NCBI GenBank assembly: GCA_029261835.1
Contig: JAJDAO010000055.1
Coordinates: 144,688 to 208,687, forward strand
DNA length: 64,000 nucleotides
From: Deltaproteobacteria bacterium
Lineage (GTDB): Bacteria; Myxococcota_A; UBA9160; UBA4427
Direction: 5' to 3'
Position numbers and translations under genes: made by a program. The stretch's first letter is position 1, and each line of letters starts with the position of its first letter. Below the pieces are notes generated by a model. That model searched no databases. It was not told the DNA's origin and saw only the letters and a list, made by a program, of their open reading frames with translations. Shown here piece after piece: positions 51,331-60,222 of this stretch.

Positions 51331-51950
51331 TGACATTCCGACGCCCGAGCCAAGCCCGTGGCATCGCGAAGTTCGAGCGGATCCTCGACGCCACGCACCA
51401 CCTCATCGAGAGCCGAGGGGTCGATGGCTTCAGTCTGTACGACGTCGCTGAAGAGGCGGGCGTGGCAACGGGCTCCGTCTATCACTTCTTCCCGAGCCTC
51501 GAGGGAACCTTCATTGCCCTGGTCGAACGCTACGACACCGCGCTGGCACAGGTCGCGGCCGTGCCGATCGAGGCGGAGCGGGTGAGCGGCTGGCAGAACA
51601 TTCTGGCGATTCAGACCGAACGCAGCCGAACCTTCCTGAACCAGAATCCGCCTGCGCTCAACCTGCTACTGGGACCGGGAAGAAGCTGGCAGTCGCGCGT
51701 CGTCGACGTCGCCGGCAACGAACGAATCGCACAACGGCTGGTCGAGAGCTGCCGGCTCTTCTATCGCCTTCCCAGGAAGCCCGAGCCGATCGAACTCTTC
51801 CTCGCTGCAATCGCGATTCTGGAAGCGCTCTGGGGCCTCTCATATCACCGTCACGGCTATGTCACGGACGAGTTCGCTCGGGAAACACGGCTGGCAATGA
51901 CTGCCTACCTTCGCTGCTACCTCCCGAAGCATCTTGAGCCCGCACCCTAA
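51282..51950 (+). CDS. TetR-family transcriptional regulator
   Basis: A 222-residue repressor. The DNA-binding part is FERILDATHHLIESRGVDGF followed by SLYDVAEEAGVATGSVYHFF (about 30-68), typical for the family, then a helical ligand domain. The first annotated start is GTG 51282, but the AT-rich start region and absence of a clear ribosome site make GTG at 51330 (giving a protein starting near VTFRRPSQARG) as likely. It is divergent from the class III aminotransferase, a usual arrangement for a regulator and its target. Ligand unknown. Confidence 0.85.
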   Translation: MNPIDLASRSILLGVDVTFRRPSQARGIAKFERILDATHHLIESRGVDGFSLYDVAEEAGVATGSVYHFFPSLEGTFIALVERYDTALAQVAAVPIEAERVSGWQNILAIQTERSRTFLNQNPPALNLLLGPGRSWQSRVVDVAGNERIAQRLVESCRLFYRLPRKPEPIELFLAAIAILEALWGLSYHRHGYVTDEFARETRLAMTAYLRCYLPKHLEPAP

Positions 51951-51969
51951 CGGGTGGAGTGACAAGGGT

Positions 51970-53409
51970 CTAGAACTGAAAGTAGATGAACGGAACTTCG
52001 GACAGCGGCCATAGGAAGTAGGCGGTGCAACCGAGGGCCAAACAAACACCAAGAGCCCAAGAGGCGGAAAGCGCCCCCAGGAAACGCTCGATGTGACCCA
52101 CCCGCCATGAGAAGAGGTGCAGCATGAAGAAGACCGCCAGGAGCAGCAGGGTTGAAAAGAAGGACATTCCTCCAAGCCCCAGCCCCGCGATCGCGAAATC
52201 GAAGTCGAAGATCACGAACTTCTTCATTGCGACCCACATTTGATCGAAGTCCTGAACACGGAATGCAATCCAGGTAAGGAGGACTCCATACTGCATTGCA
52301 GCGATGGAGGCGATCATCGCGATCGGACCCATCGAGCGCTTGCCGCTGGCACCGAACCTTCGCCGCAGCTCACCGTAGTAGCGGTGGACCACTAGAAGAA
52401 GACCATGCAGGAAGCCCCAGACGACGAAGTTCCAGCTCGCACCATGCCACAATCCACCGATCAGCATCGTGAGCATGAGATTCCGATAGGTCGCGAATCG
52501 CCCAACCCGATTGCCCCCCATTGAGACGTAGAGGTAGTCACGTAGCCAGCTCGACAGGCTGATGTGCCAGCGACGCCAGAAGTCCGACGGATTCCGGGCC
52601 ATGTAGGGATGATCGAAATTGAGCGAAAGCTCGAAGCCGAGTACCCGAGCTATTCCGATTGCGATGTCGCTATATCCGGAGAAGTCGCAGTAGATCTGCA
52701 CGGCAAATGCGATGGTCGCCACCCAGATGATCAGGCTCGGCCACTGCTCCGGATTGGCAAAGACTGCATCGGCGAAGACGCCGACATTGTCCGCGATCAA
52801 CACCTTCTTCGCGAGACCACGAAGAATCAGGAAGAGGGTCCTCTGATCGCAATGAAGCTTGATCTTCCTTCTGAGCTGCGGAAGGAAGTCGGCCGCGCGA
52901 ACGATGGGCCCGGCGACCAACTGCGGGAAGAAGGCGACAAAGAGAGCAAAGTCGAGACCGTTGCGCGTCGTCGGAATGACTCGACGATACACGTCGAGCG
53001 TATAGCTGAGCGTCTGAAACGTGTAGAACGAGATGCCCACCGGCAGCGTGAGGTGAATGACATGCCAGCTGACCTCTTGACCCGATAGCTCAGCCAGGAA
53101 TCTGGCGCTCTCCATGAAGAGCCCCAGGTACTTGAAGATCGCCAGCAGGCCGAGGTTCGAGCACAGGCTTACAACGAGGAAGAGGCGCCTTCGTTTCTCT
53201 CTTGTTTCGCCGTCAAGAAGCCTGCCAACTACGTAGTCGATGCCCGTCGACAACATGATGAGCAGGACGAAGGCCGGATTCCACCACATGTAGAATATGT
53301 AGCTGGCGAGCAGCAACACGACCTTGCGCGGAGTGTCGCGGTTGACCACTGCCAGGACCGCCAACAGGATGATCGAGAAGGCGAGGAATTCGGGCGTGTA
53401 GAAGAGCAT
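51970..53409 (-). CDS. MBOAT O-acyltransferase (AlgI-like)
   Basis: Polytopic membrane-bound O-acyltransferase, 479 residues, moving acyl groups across the membrane onto a polymer or lipid outside, as AlgI does in alginate acetylation and DltB in teichoic-acid alanylation. The catalytic region has FWRRWHISLSSWLRDYLYVS and the invariant His in LIGGLWHGASWNFVVWGFLH. The N-terminal helices include YIFYMWWNPAFVLLIMLSTG, a typical AlgI start. ATG 53409 overlaps the stop of the SGNH-like gene by one base. The partner gene and order fit an AlgI-AlgJ/X type pair. Confidence 0.92.
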   Translation of the reverse strand: MLFYTPEFLAFSIILLAVLAVVNRDTPRKVVLLLASYIFYMWWNPAFVLLIMLSTGIDYVVGRLLDGETREKRRRLFLVVSLCSNLGLLAIFKYLGLFMESARFLAELSGQEVSWHVIHLTLPVGISFYTFQTLSYTLDVYRRVIPTTRNGLDFALFVAFFPQLVAGPIVRAADFLPQLRRKIKLHCDQRTLFLILRGLAKKVLIADNVGVFADAVFANPEQWPSLIIWVATIAFAVQIYCDFSGYSDIAIGIARVLGFELSLNFDHPYMARNPSDFWRRWHISLSSWLRDYLYVSMGGNRVGRFATYRNLMLTMLIGGLWHGASWNFVVWGFLHGLLLVVHRYYGELRRRFGASGKRSMGPIAMIASIAAMQYGVLLTWIAFRVQDFDQMWVAMKKFVIFDFDFAIAGLGLGGMSFFSTLLLLAVFFMLHLFSWRVGHIERFLGALSASWALGVCLALGCTAYFLWPLSEVPFIYFQF

Positions 53410-54452
53410 CAGTCAGCTATGTCCTCGATGACTCCCTGAGCGATCAACTCCTGTGCGATGAATGTGGATACAATTCTCGCGCCGTCGTCAGACGGATGTT
53501 GGTGATCGGAGAAGCGATCGGAATCGAGGAGCTCGAGAGCATCTACGACACGAAGTCCATGCTGCCTCTTCAACTCGGCAATCTGCGCGCGAAACTCTCT
53601 GTAGAACTCCTTGCCCCGCTGTTCCCTGATCCACGGATGAATCGGCGGCAACAGCAGCACGAAGGCCCTCTCACTTGCCTTCGCCGAGTCGCTCATGGCG
53701 CCCACCAGAGCAAGATGTTGCGGGAGAGCATCATAGGAGCGCACCGGCCATCGATCGAACCACAGCTTCAACGCGCGCTGCAGCTTGTCCGGTGAAAACG
53801 CTAGGGCGTGGGACGACGGGAAGTAGAGGTCGTTGGTCGCAGAAGACAGTGCCAAGTCCGCGCGGAGCAGCTTGCGCACGCTGGTATCGACCATCTGGCG
53901 AACGACCCAGCGCGACCGGAAGCGTTGGGAGAGTTCGGATGCACCGAGAATGGACTCCACCGCTCCGCCGAATATCGAAGTCAACGTTTCCGCAGTGTCA
54001 GGGGTCGGTCGGAACCCGTACATGTAGTACGCATTGTACTTCTGATCCCTGAGTGGGGTCTCATCAGCGAGGCTACCCGGGGCCACCATTTGGATCAGGA
54101 TCTCCACACTCGCAGGCAGTTGCTGGTAGTAGAGAAAGGACTCGACCAGAGTTTGACCGGTCGCAGAGAAATTGAATACCAAGGGCTTACCGGGCAGTGC
54201 CGACGCGACGGCACGTGTGTCCACGCCTTCCATGACCACGCTATTGCCGAGGACGACCACGGCAGGCGCAAGATCGGGATTCTGGGCCGCGCGAAGCAGA
54301 ACACGGACGCGAGAGAGATCGGTATCTATCGAGTTGAAGACCGCCGGACTGATGGCAATCGCCAGGATGATTCCAATGACCATTGAGAGGATCGCAGCCG
54401 CGAGCTTGTGGGGACCCAGTTCCCCGCTTCCTCGACCGACCCCTGACGACAC
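53409..54452 (-). CDS. SGNH-like O-acylation partner (AlgJ/X-like)
   Basis: A 347-residue membrane-anchored protein with one N-terminal helix (about 17-38) and an extracytoplasmic SGNH-hydrolase-like domain. Block I is VVLGNSVVMEG with the likely nucleophile Ser about residue 71, and block V is DHQHPSDDGARIVS with the Asp-x-x-His pair near the end. This is the arrangement of AlgJ/AlgX and DltD-type proteins that pass the acyl group from the MBOAT enzyme to the final acceptor. GTG start at 54452. The acceptor polymer is unknown; no polysaccharide polymerase genes are near. Confidence 0.8.
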   Translation of the reverse strand: MSSGVGRGSGELGPHKLAAAILSMVIGIILAIAISPAVFNSIDTDLSRVRVLLRAAQNPDLAPAVVVLGNSVVMEGVDTRAVASALPGKPLVFNFSATGQTLVESFLYYQQLPASVEILIQMVAPGSLADETPLRDQKYNAYYMYGFRPTPDTAETLTSIFGGAVESILGASELSQRFRSRWVVRQMVDTSVRKLLRADLALSSATNDLYFPSSHALAFSPDKLQRALKLWFDRWPVRSYDALPQHLALVGAMSDSAKASERAFVLLLPPIHPWIREQRGKEFYREFRAQIAELKRQHGLRVVDALELLDSDRFSDHQHPSDDGARIVSTFIAQELIAQGVIEDIAD

Positions 54453-54864
54453 CCTACTTCCCCGTTCTCATCCGATGCTCCAAAGCAGTAGGAGCCGAAG
54501 CGATAGCCCGGACGCAGAGTAGTCAAGAATGATTGCCTGTGAAACGCGGGCCGAGCGGACGAATGACGGAGACTGGTTCTACGATCTCTCCAAGAGCGCC
54601 CATGTCGTTGGCGGTCACGCTACCGATGGCTTCGTGGATTCGCTCTCGCTTGTCCAGCCGCCACCCTCACGTCCAGGGAACCTTCACGCAAGTCGGAGGC
54701 ACATATTCGGTGGATCTTCGGCCGCACCTGCCTCGCGTTTGAGTCCGCGTTCGAGGGATCGGGCACCGGGTTGGACCGGCCGTGGTAGCTTCTCGCCGGC
54801 ACCTCGCTTGCTGAACTCTCCGGCGAGATCGGGAGACCTCGGAAGAGGGGGAGGCGCTTCGCAC
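54453..54864. other. Divergent intergenic region
   Basis: 412 bp between the leftward SGNH-like gene and the rightward MMPL gene. A frame open from 54529 joins the exporter but its translation is not protein-like, so it is treated as non-coding. No repeat, palindrome or RNA element was recognised; a GGGGGAGG lies 12 bases ahead of the MMPL ATG. Confidence 0.5.
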
Positions 54865-57483
54865 ATGTCCGATTCCATCCTTGCTGCAGGACGGAGACCG
54901 ATCCGCGCTCGCATCGAGCTGGGCTTCGAGCGCTGGGCACGCTGGGTGGTGAATCGCCCCTTCAGCGTGATCATGGTCTCGCTGGGGCTGACCGCGGCGC
55001 TGATGGCCCAGCTCCCGAACCTCACGATTGACGTCTCGGACGAGAGTTTCCTGCACGAGGGCGACCCGGTTCGGGTCGCCTACCGGGCCTATACGCGTCA
55101 GTTCGGCGGCAACAGTGGGGTCTTGCTCGCCCTCGAGCCAGCCGAGATCTTCGATCTGACGTTCCTGGAGCGGCTCCGCGAGCTCCACGAGGCTCTGGAG
55201 CGCGTGCCCCTGGTCGAAGACGTCACGAGCTTGATCAACGCCCGCGATACCTACGGCCGGCAGGACGAACTCGTGGTGGAGGATCTGCTGGAGGATCCGC
55301 CTCGCGGCGCGGCGGATCTGGCCCGTCTGCGCGAGCGGGTCTTCGCCAATCCGCTCTTCCGCAACACGCTGATCTCCGAAGACGGGCGCGTCACCACAAT
55401 CGTGGTCGAGCTGGATCGCTACTCGTCGCTGAACGCTTCGGGCGATGTTCTGGCGGGCTTCGGCGAGGAGTCGGATGCAATACGCGAGGAGGCCGAGTTC
55501 CTGAGCGCGGAGGAGGAGCTGCGCGTCGCCCGAGAGATCGTCGCCCTGGTGGAGCGCTACGACTCGCCCGAGTTCCCGATCCACGTCACCGGCGGCGCCA
55601 TCCTCGAGCTGTGGCTCTTCGCGCAGATGCAGCACGACATCCTGCTGAGCGTCGGCGTCTCGACGGCCACGATCGCGCTCTTGCTGCTGATGCTCTTTCG
55701 CCGCCTCTCGGGTGTCGTGCTGCCCCTGGTCGTCGTGCTGCTGGCGTTGCTCTGCTCCGCGGGAACGATGGCTCTTGCGGGCGTGTCGGTCACGCTTCCG
55801 ATCCAGGTGCTGCCCACGTTTCTGCTCGCGGTAGGGGTCTGCGGCGCGGTTCACATCATCGTGCTGGTCTATCGGGCGATCGATCGGGGCGAGACGCCTG
55901 CCGATGCCATCTGCGAGGCGATGCGGCACTCGGCCCTGCCGGTCGTGATGGCGGGCCTCACCACCGCGGGTGGTCTGGTCTCCTTCGCGGCCTCACCGCT
56001 AGCGCCCGTCTCGCACTTTGGAATCTTCGGGCCAATCGGCGTAGTGTTCTCGATGCTCTTCGTCCTGGTGCTGCTGCCGGCGCTGGTTGCCGTTGTGCCG
56101 CTCCGCCCGCGCCCACCACGCGCCGGCGCGAGCAGCGCTCCTCTCATCGATCGCACGCTCAGCGGGTTCGGCAATCTGGCAACGGGGCATCCCCGGGCCA
56201 TCGTCGCGGGCGCGCTGGCCCTGCTGGTGCTGGCGGTCCTCGGAATCCTGCACCTGCGCTTCTCGCACTACCCGCTCGATTGGCTTCCTGCCAACAGCGT
56301 GGTGCGCATCGACACGGGTTTCGTCAACGATGCGCTCCACAGCGCAGACGAGCTCGAGATTCTGCTCGAGACGCCGGGCGTGGAGAACGGCTTCCAGGAT
56401 CCGGACCTTCTCGCTCGCCTCGACGCCCTGCGGACGCGGGTGCTCGCGCTCGACATCAACGGGATTCGTGCGGCCAACACCACCTCGATCGCCGATATCC
56501 TCAAGGAGACCCATCAGGCCTTGAACGAGAACCGGCCCGAGTTCTACGCGATTCCCCGCAACGCCGAGCTCGCGGCGCAGGAGCTGCTGCTCTTCGAGAA
56601 CTCGGGCTCCGACGATCTCGAGGACTTCGTCGATCCCGGCTTCAGCATGGCGAGCTTCAGCCTGCGCATTCCCTGGGTCGATGCGATCGAGGCGGTCCCC
56701 TTCATCGATCGCGTCGAGGTGCTGGCCGAGGAGATGATCGGAGAGCGAGCCGAGGTGACGCTCACCGGTGGCACGGTGATCTTCACGCGTACGTTTGCCG
56801 CCGTCATACAGAGCATGGCGCAGTCCTACGGCCTGGCGCTGCTGATCGTGACACCGCTGATGATCCTGCTGATCGGGACCGTGCGCGGCGGCCTCGTCAG
56901 CATGGCGCCGAACCTGATGCCCATCGTTCTCACGCTGGGCCTGATGGGCTGGCTCGGCTACGACCTCGACTTCTCGACGATGATGATCGGCGCCATCGTG
57001 CTCGGAGTGGCCGTGGACGACACGATCCACTTCCTGCACGTCTTCCAGCGCTATTACCGAGAGAGCGGGGACACACGCGATGCCGTCCAGCGCACGCTGG
57101 CCACCACCGGCCGCGCGATCCTCGTCACCTCGATCGTCCTCTGCGTGGGCTTTGCGGGCTTCACGCTCGCCACCATGGGAAACATCGTGGCGACCGGATG
57201 GCTGACCTGCTTCGCCGTCGCGGCCGCGTTCTTCGCCGACGTGCTCCTGGCCCCCGCAATGCTGGTGCTGCTGCTTCCGAACGGATCGGCCGCGCGCTCG
57301 AGCCGGAATCTCCCCTCTGGCGGGCGCCGGGCCCGGCGCGATGGGACCGCGAACGCGCAAGCAAAGGCGGAGCCGATGCCTCCCGTCAGTGAAGCCGCGA
57401 GGAATCGGGGCCCCGCTTCTCCGCGAACGGGGGCCTTCCCTCCTCTGCCTCCGCACTCTTCCCGAAGACACCAAGCCCCGTGA
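54865..57483 (+). CDS. MMPL/HAE3-type RND exporter
   Basis: Large inner-membrane RND transporter, 872 residues, of the MMPL/hydrophobe-amphiphile efflux-3 branch linked to export of lipids and hopanoids. Two halves each have one helix, a periplasmic domain and five helices: half one starts VNRPFSVIMVSLGLTAALMA and has VLPTFLLAVGVCGAVHIIVL; half two starts GHPRAIVAGALALLVLAVLG and has MMIGAIVLGVAVDDTIHFLH with the conserved Asp pair. A low-complexity basic C-terminal tail (about 815-872) is unlike the family and may be partly non-functional. ATG 54865. No fusion protein gene is nearby, which is normal for this branch. Confidence 0.88.
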   Translation: MSDSILAAGRRPIRARIELGFERWARWVVNRPFSVIMVSLGLTAALMAQLPNLTIDVSDESFLHEGDPVRVAYRAYTRQFGGNSGVLLALEPAEIFDLTFLERLRELHEALERVPLVEDVTSLINARDTYGRQDELVVEDLLEDPPRGAADLARLRERVFANPLFRNTLISEDGRVTTIVVELDRYSSLNASGDVLAGFGEESDAIREEAEFLSAEEELRVAREIVALVERYDSPEFPIHVTGGAILELWLFAQMQHDILLSVGVSTATIALLLLMLFRRLSGVVLPLVVVLLALLCSAGTMALAGVSVTLPIQVLPTFLLAVGVCGAVHIIVLVYRAIDRGETPADAICEAMRHSALPVVMAGLTTAGGLVSFAASPLAPVSHFGIFGPIGVVFSMLFVLVLLPALVAVVPLRPRPPRAGASSAPLIDRTLSGFGNLATGHPRAIVAGALALLVLAVLGILHLRFSHYPLDWLPANSVVRIDTGFVNDALHSADELEILLETPGVENGFQDPDLLARLDALRTRVLALDINGIRAANTTSIADILKETHQALNENRPEFYAIPRNAELAAQELLLFENSGSDDLEDFVDPGFSMASFSLRIPWVDAIEAVPFIDRVEVLAEEMIGERAEVTLTGGTVIFTRTFAAVIQSMAQSYGLALLIVTPLMILLIGTVRGGLVSMAPNLMPIVLTLGLMGWLGYDLDFSTMMIGAIVLGVAVDDTIHFLHVFQRYYRESGDTRDAVQRTLATTGRAILVTSIVLCVGFAGFTLATMGNIVATGWLTCFAVAAAFFADVLLAPAMLVLLLPNGSAARSSRNLPSGGRRARRDGTANAQAKAEPMPPVSEAARNRGPASPRTGAFPPLPPHSSRRHQAP

Positions 57484-57620
57484 AGGCGAGCTTGACCTGC
57501 CCGTCAGCGCGGGAATGCGAACAGCGGCCCCTGCATGAGCGGCGTAACGAATGCGGCCTGGCGGAGCGTCATGTATACGCCGCGGTCGCCCCCGACGCTG
57601 CTGCGATGCTCTCTCGCGTG

Positions 57621-57638
57621 TTCTTCTGACCAGAAGAA
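57621..57638. promoter_or_regulatory. Perfect 8-bp palindrome, 2-bp spacer
   Basis: TTCTTCTG-AC-CAGAAGAA lies just beyond the 3' end of the MerB-like selenoprotein gene. The two-base spacer is too short for an RNA hairpin loop without opening pairs, so a protein-binding site is as likely as a terminator stem. No gene starts nearby on either strand, leaving its target unclear. Confidence 0.45.
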
Positions 57639-57650
57639 TACTGACTTGCG

Positions 57651-58250
57651 TCAGAAGCCGTCGATGATGCTCGGGTCCTTCATCTTCTCGAAGTCCACCA
57701 GCGGGACGAAGATCAGCGGCTCCTCGCCTTCCACCACGCGAAAGTTCGTCTCATTGTCGATTTCGATCTCGATCGGTCGAGACGTCTGCTCGCACGTCGT
57801 CGAGATCGTCACCGCGAGCGACTCGTTCCTCAGGTGCCCTTGCACGAAGGGCATGGCGAAGGTGTCGATCGCTCAGGGCGACCAGGCTTCCTCACCCGTG
57901 CTGAAGCGGGCGTGGTGCGGAGTTTCTTCCACCGTCACGGGATAGGCCCACGTCACGTTTCGTCCATCGCTCCGGAAGACGAAGGTCATGTGCTTCTCGA
58001 GTTCGTCCAGAATCGTCGCGACACGCGGCAGCTCGATGTCGAGCGCGGCCGCGATGGCCTCCGGCGAGAGCGGTGCGCCCGTCCTCGCCAGCTCCAGCAC
58101 GGCGTGGTCGCGAACCCGGTGATGATCCTCCGACATGAACGCGAGACTCGCGCGCGCCTTGCGGCCGCCGGCACGGATCACGCGCTGCCAGATCATGGGC
58201 GGAATCGGAATCATGCGGCGGCCAATGCCCAGTCGCAGTGTGTTCGCCAT
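57651..58250 (-). CDS. MerB-like protein with in-frame TGA (probable selenoprotein)
   Basis: A 199-residue protein if the TGA at 57873-57875 is read as selenocysteine (Sec126). The N-terminal part (about 1-75) holds a helix-turn-helix-like domain (LSPEAIAAALDIELPRVATI), as in alkylmercury lyase MerB. The following region has GEEAWSP-Sec-AIDTF, which lines up with the MerB catalytic segment AWCALDTL: the TGA falls on Cys96 and Asp129 matches Asp99. Cys153 (STTCEQT) aligns with MerB Cys117. A counterpart of MerB Cys159 is not seen, and the C-terminus is short. Reading continues in frame without further stops to TGA at 57651. ATG 58250 follows GGGGAGGG. Alternative: a recently inactivated Cys enzyme. 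Confidence 0.8.
57835..57853 (-). promoter_or_regulatory. SECIS-like hairpin after the TGA
   Basis: On the minus-strand mRNA, nineteen bases after the UGA codon, UGCCCUU pairs perfectly with AAGGGCA around the five-base loop CGUGC. A short stem with a G near the top of its loop at this distance is what bacterial SECIS elements for SelB look like. It is inside the coding sequence, as expected. Short stems arise easily in GC-rich DNA, so this is support rather than proof. Confidence 0.55.
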
Positions 58251-58361
58251 CAATGAACCCTCCCCTGCTCTCAGCCTCGCACAGCTTGTCCCGAATGGCC
58301 GGGCGTATTCCTCCGAAGGGATTCTAGGTTCCCTGCAGCAGCCGACCATGCAGCCGGACTC

Positions 58362-58643
58362 GTGGGCTCAGTAGAGATCTGGAACGATGAATTCCCAACG
58401 CCCAACATCAGGTGGTTCTTCCAAACGTCGTGCATCGCCAATTGCTGGTTCGATCCGCCCACCGTGAGTGGCTGTGTCCGCGAGACCGACGGCGCCTCGC
58501 TCTTCACCTCGGTCGACGACTTTCCCAGCGGCTTCGCAGCGGATTTCAATGTCCTTGTGGGTGGATCGAGTCTCGGCTTCTTCGGCCCCGGCGGCGAGAC
58601 TCCGCCTGTGCGCTCTCGATTCCGGTCCCGCTTGAAACACTGA
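58362..58643 (+). pseudogene. Possible remnant of a secreted-protein gene
   Basis: A frame of 93 codons (open further upstream to about 58320) with protein-like composition: WFFQTSCIANCWFDPPTVSG, then DDFPSGFAADFNVLVGGSSL. The Cys pair, Gly/Phe-rich strands and 'GFFGPGG' end recall the core of secreted PEP-CTERM-type proteins, but there is no signal peptide, no clear ribosome site and no sorting tail. It sits in a 668-bp interval (58251-58918) between the selenoprotein gene and a glycosyltransferase gene; nothing else is recognisable there. Most likely a decayed gene fragment; a chance frame is the alternative. Confidence 0.3.
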
Positions 58644-58918
58644 GGACGCCTCCTCCCCGGCCCCGCCCGGCCAGCCGCCGAAGATTCTCCGTGCCTGAGC
58701 CCAGCATCAGGCTCGTGCTGGGCGGAGGCAGTGCGAGCCCCGCTCCAGTGCGGAGCCCGCGGGAACGCCGCGGCCGAGTCTTCCCCGGTGGGCGCCCGCC
58801 CACCGCCGTCTCTCCCGCATGATGTGCTTTTCCACACTCGTCGTGACACCAAGCGCCGGCACTCGCCACTTCCTCTTAGAGATCCGAGTGAGGACCCGCC
58901 CACAGCGAGGGAGAGGCC

Positions 58919-60157
58919 ATGTACGCGGCGACGGACGCAGCAAAGCGCATCATCGTAGACGGCACGATGGCCCGGGGGGGCGGTGGCTACACCTATCTGA
59001 CGAACGTCGTACCCCGGCTGGCGCAGCTCGCTCCGGAGACTCGTTTCCGGGTCATGTTGCGCTCGCAGCGCCTGGCTCAATCGCTTCCCGATGCGCCGAA
59101 TCTCGAGGTCGACCTGCTGCCGGAGTGCGGTCTGCGCGAGCGATTTCGCTTCAGCTACCTGGAGGCGCCCAAGCTCGCGGCAGACTGGCGTGCCGATCTC
59201 TACTACTCGGCGGGCGAGGCAGCGCCCCTTACGGCACCGTGCCCGGTCATCGCCAGCTTTCAGAATCCGAACGTCTTCACCGGAATCCGCCAGTGGCCCT
59301 GGCGACAACAGCTGCGGCTGAGCCTGCTGCAGGCGATCGCGAGAGTCTCGGCCCGGCGGGCGGCACGCGTACTGTTCGTCAGCAAGGACTCCGCGCAGTG
59401 GATGGGCGACGCGATAGGACTGCCGGAGAGCAAGCGAGCCTGGCTTCACCACGGCGTCGATGCAGCCGACTGGCGGCCGGCGACCGATCGCCCGCGTCGC
59501 CGGGACTACATCCTCTCAGTGAGTTCGATCTACCGCTACAAGAACTACGTCAGCTTGATCGAGGCCTATGCGCAACTTGCCAGCAGGCGCCCGGAGGTGC
59601 CGGACCTCGTCATCATCGGAGACGATCAGGACCCGCCCTACTCCGCGAAGATGGAGGCCGCCCGGCGGGCCACGGGAGCGCTGGCCGAGCGCATCCACAT
59701 CATGGGCGAGGTGCCCTACTCAGAGATCAAGCGCTACTACGCCGAGGCCGCTCTCTTCGTCTTCCCCACCCTGCTCGAAACCTTTGGGATCCCGATCATC
59801 GAGGCAATGGCGGCGGAGGTCCCGGTGGTGGCCTCCGATCTGTCAGTCTTCCGCGAAATCGCGAGAGACGCCGCGTTCTTCTGCGACGCACGACGACCGA
59901 CATCGATGGCCGGTGCCATGGAAGAAGCGCTCTTCGCCGACGGTGCGCGCGAAGCGCTGGTGAAGCGGGGGCGCGAGCGTGTGCGCGAGTTCACCTGGGA
60001 CCGATCCGCCAAGCGGCTCTTGAACGTCTTTGAGGACGTCCTTCTGGAGGGTGCGGCGGCATCGCCCGAGGCGAGAATGCGCTTGCGACCGAATGTCGTC
60101 GGGCCCGTGGGTCCGAGTGCGGCGCCCGCGATGCAGCGAAGCGCAACGCGCTTCTGA
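58919..60157 (+). CDS. GT4-family glycosyltransferase
   Basis: Glycosyltransferase, 412 residues, GT-B fold. The N-terminal half starts RIIVDGTMARGGGGYTYLTN with the glycine-rich acceptor loop; the donor half has LSVSSIYRYKNYVSLIEAYA, VVIIG-type strand LVIIGDDQDP, and the E-x7-E motif in FPTLLETFGIPIIEAMAAEV. The C-terminal 30 residues are low complexity. The ATG at 58919 has GGGAGAGG ahead. It stands alone, convergent with an enoyl-CoA hydratase gene, so its sugar and acceptor cannot be told from context. Different subgroup from the glycosyltransferase at 14369. Confidence 0.87.
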   Translation: MYAATDAAKRIIVDGTMARGGGGYTYLTNVVPRLAQLAPETRFRVMLRSQRLAQSLPDAPNLEVDLLPECGLRERFRFSYLEAPKLAADWRADLYYSAGEAAPLTAPCPVIASFQNPNVFTGIRQWPWRQQLRLSLLQAIARVSARRAARVLFVSKDSAQWMGDAIGLPESKRAWLHHGVDAADWRPATDRPRRRDYILSVSSIYRYKNYVSLIEAYAQLASRRPEVPDLVIIGDDQDPPYSAKMEAARRATGALAERIHIMGEVPYSEIKRYYAEAALFVFPTLLETFGIPIIEAMAAEVPVVASDLSVFREIARDAAFFCDARRPTSMAGAMEEALFADGAREALVKRGRERVREFTWDRSAKRLLNVFEDVLLEGAAASPEARMRLRPNVVGPVGPSAAPAMQRSATRF

Positions 60158-60222
60158 CGAAACCGGGCTCGGTCCGAGGCTTATGGGATCGCTTCTGGGA
60201 GCCAGCTGCAACGCGCCGACTG

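Noticed and set aside
55999..57474. 491-codon frame antisense to the MMPL exporter
   Set aside because: Low-complexity basic/acidic translation with no hydrophobic core; MMPL motifs on the plus strand are clear.
57651..57854. A separate 67-codon gene starting at ATG 57854
   Set aside because: It is in the same frame as the MerB-like part before the TGA, has no ribosome site of its own, and completes the MerB-like domain; read-through as selenocysteine explains it better.
58271..59452. 393-codon minus-strand frame across the intergenic region and glycosyltransferase start
   Set aside because: Arg/Gly/Pro-rich translation with no start signal; overlaps a well-supported glycosyltransferase gene.
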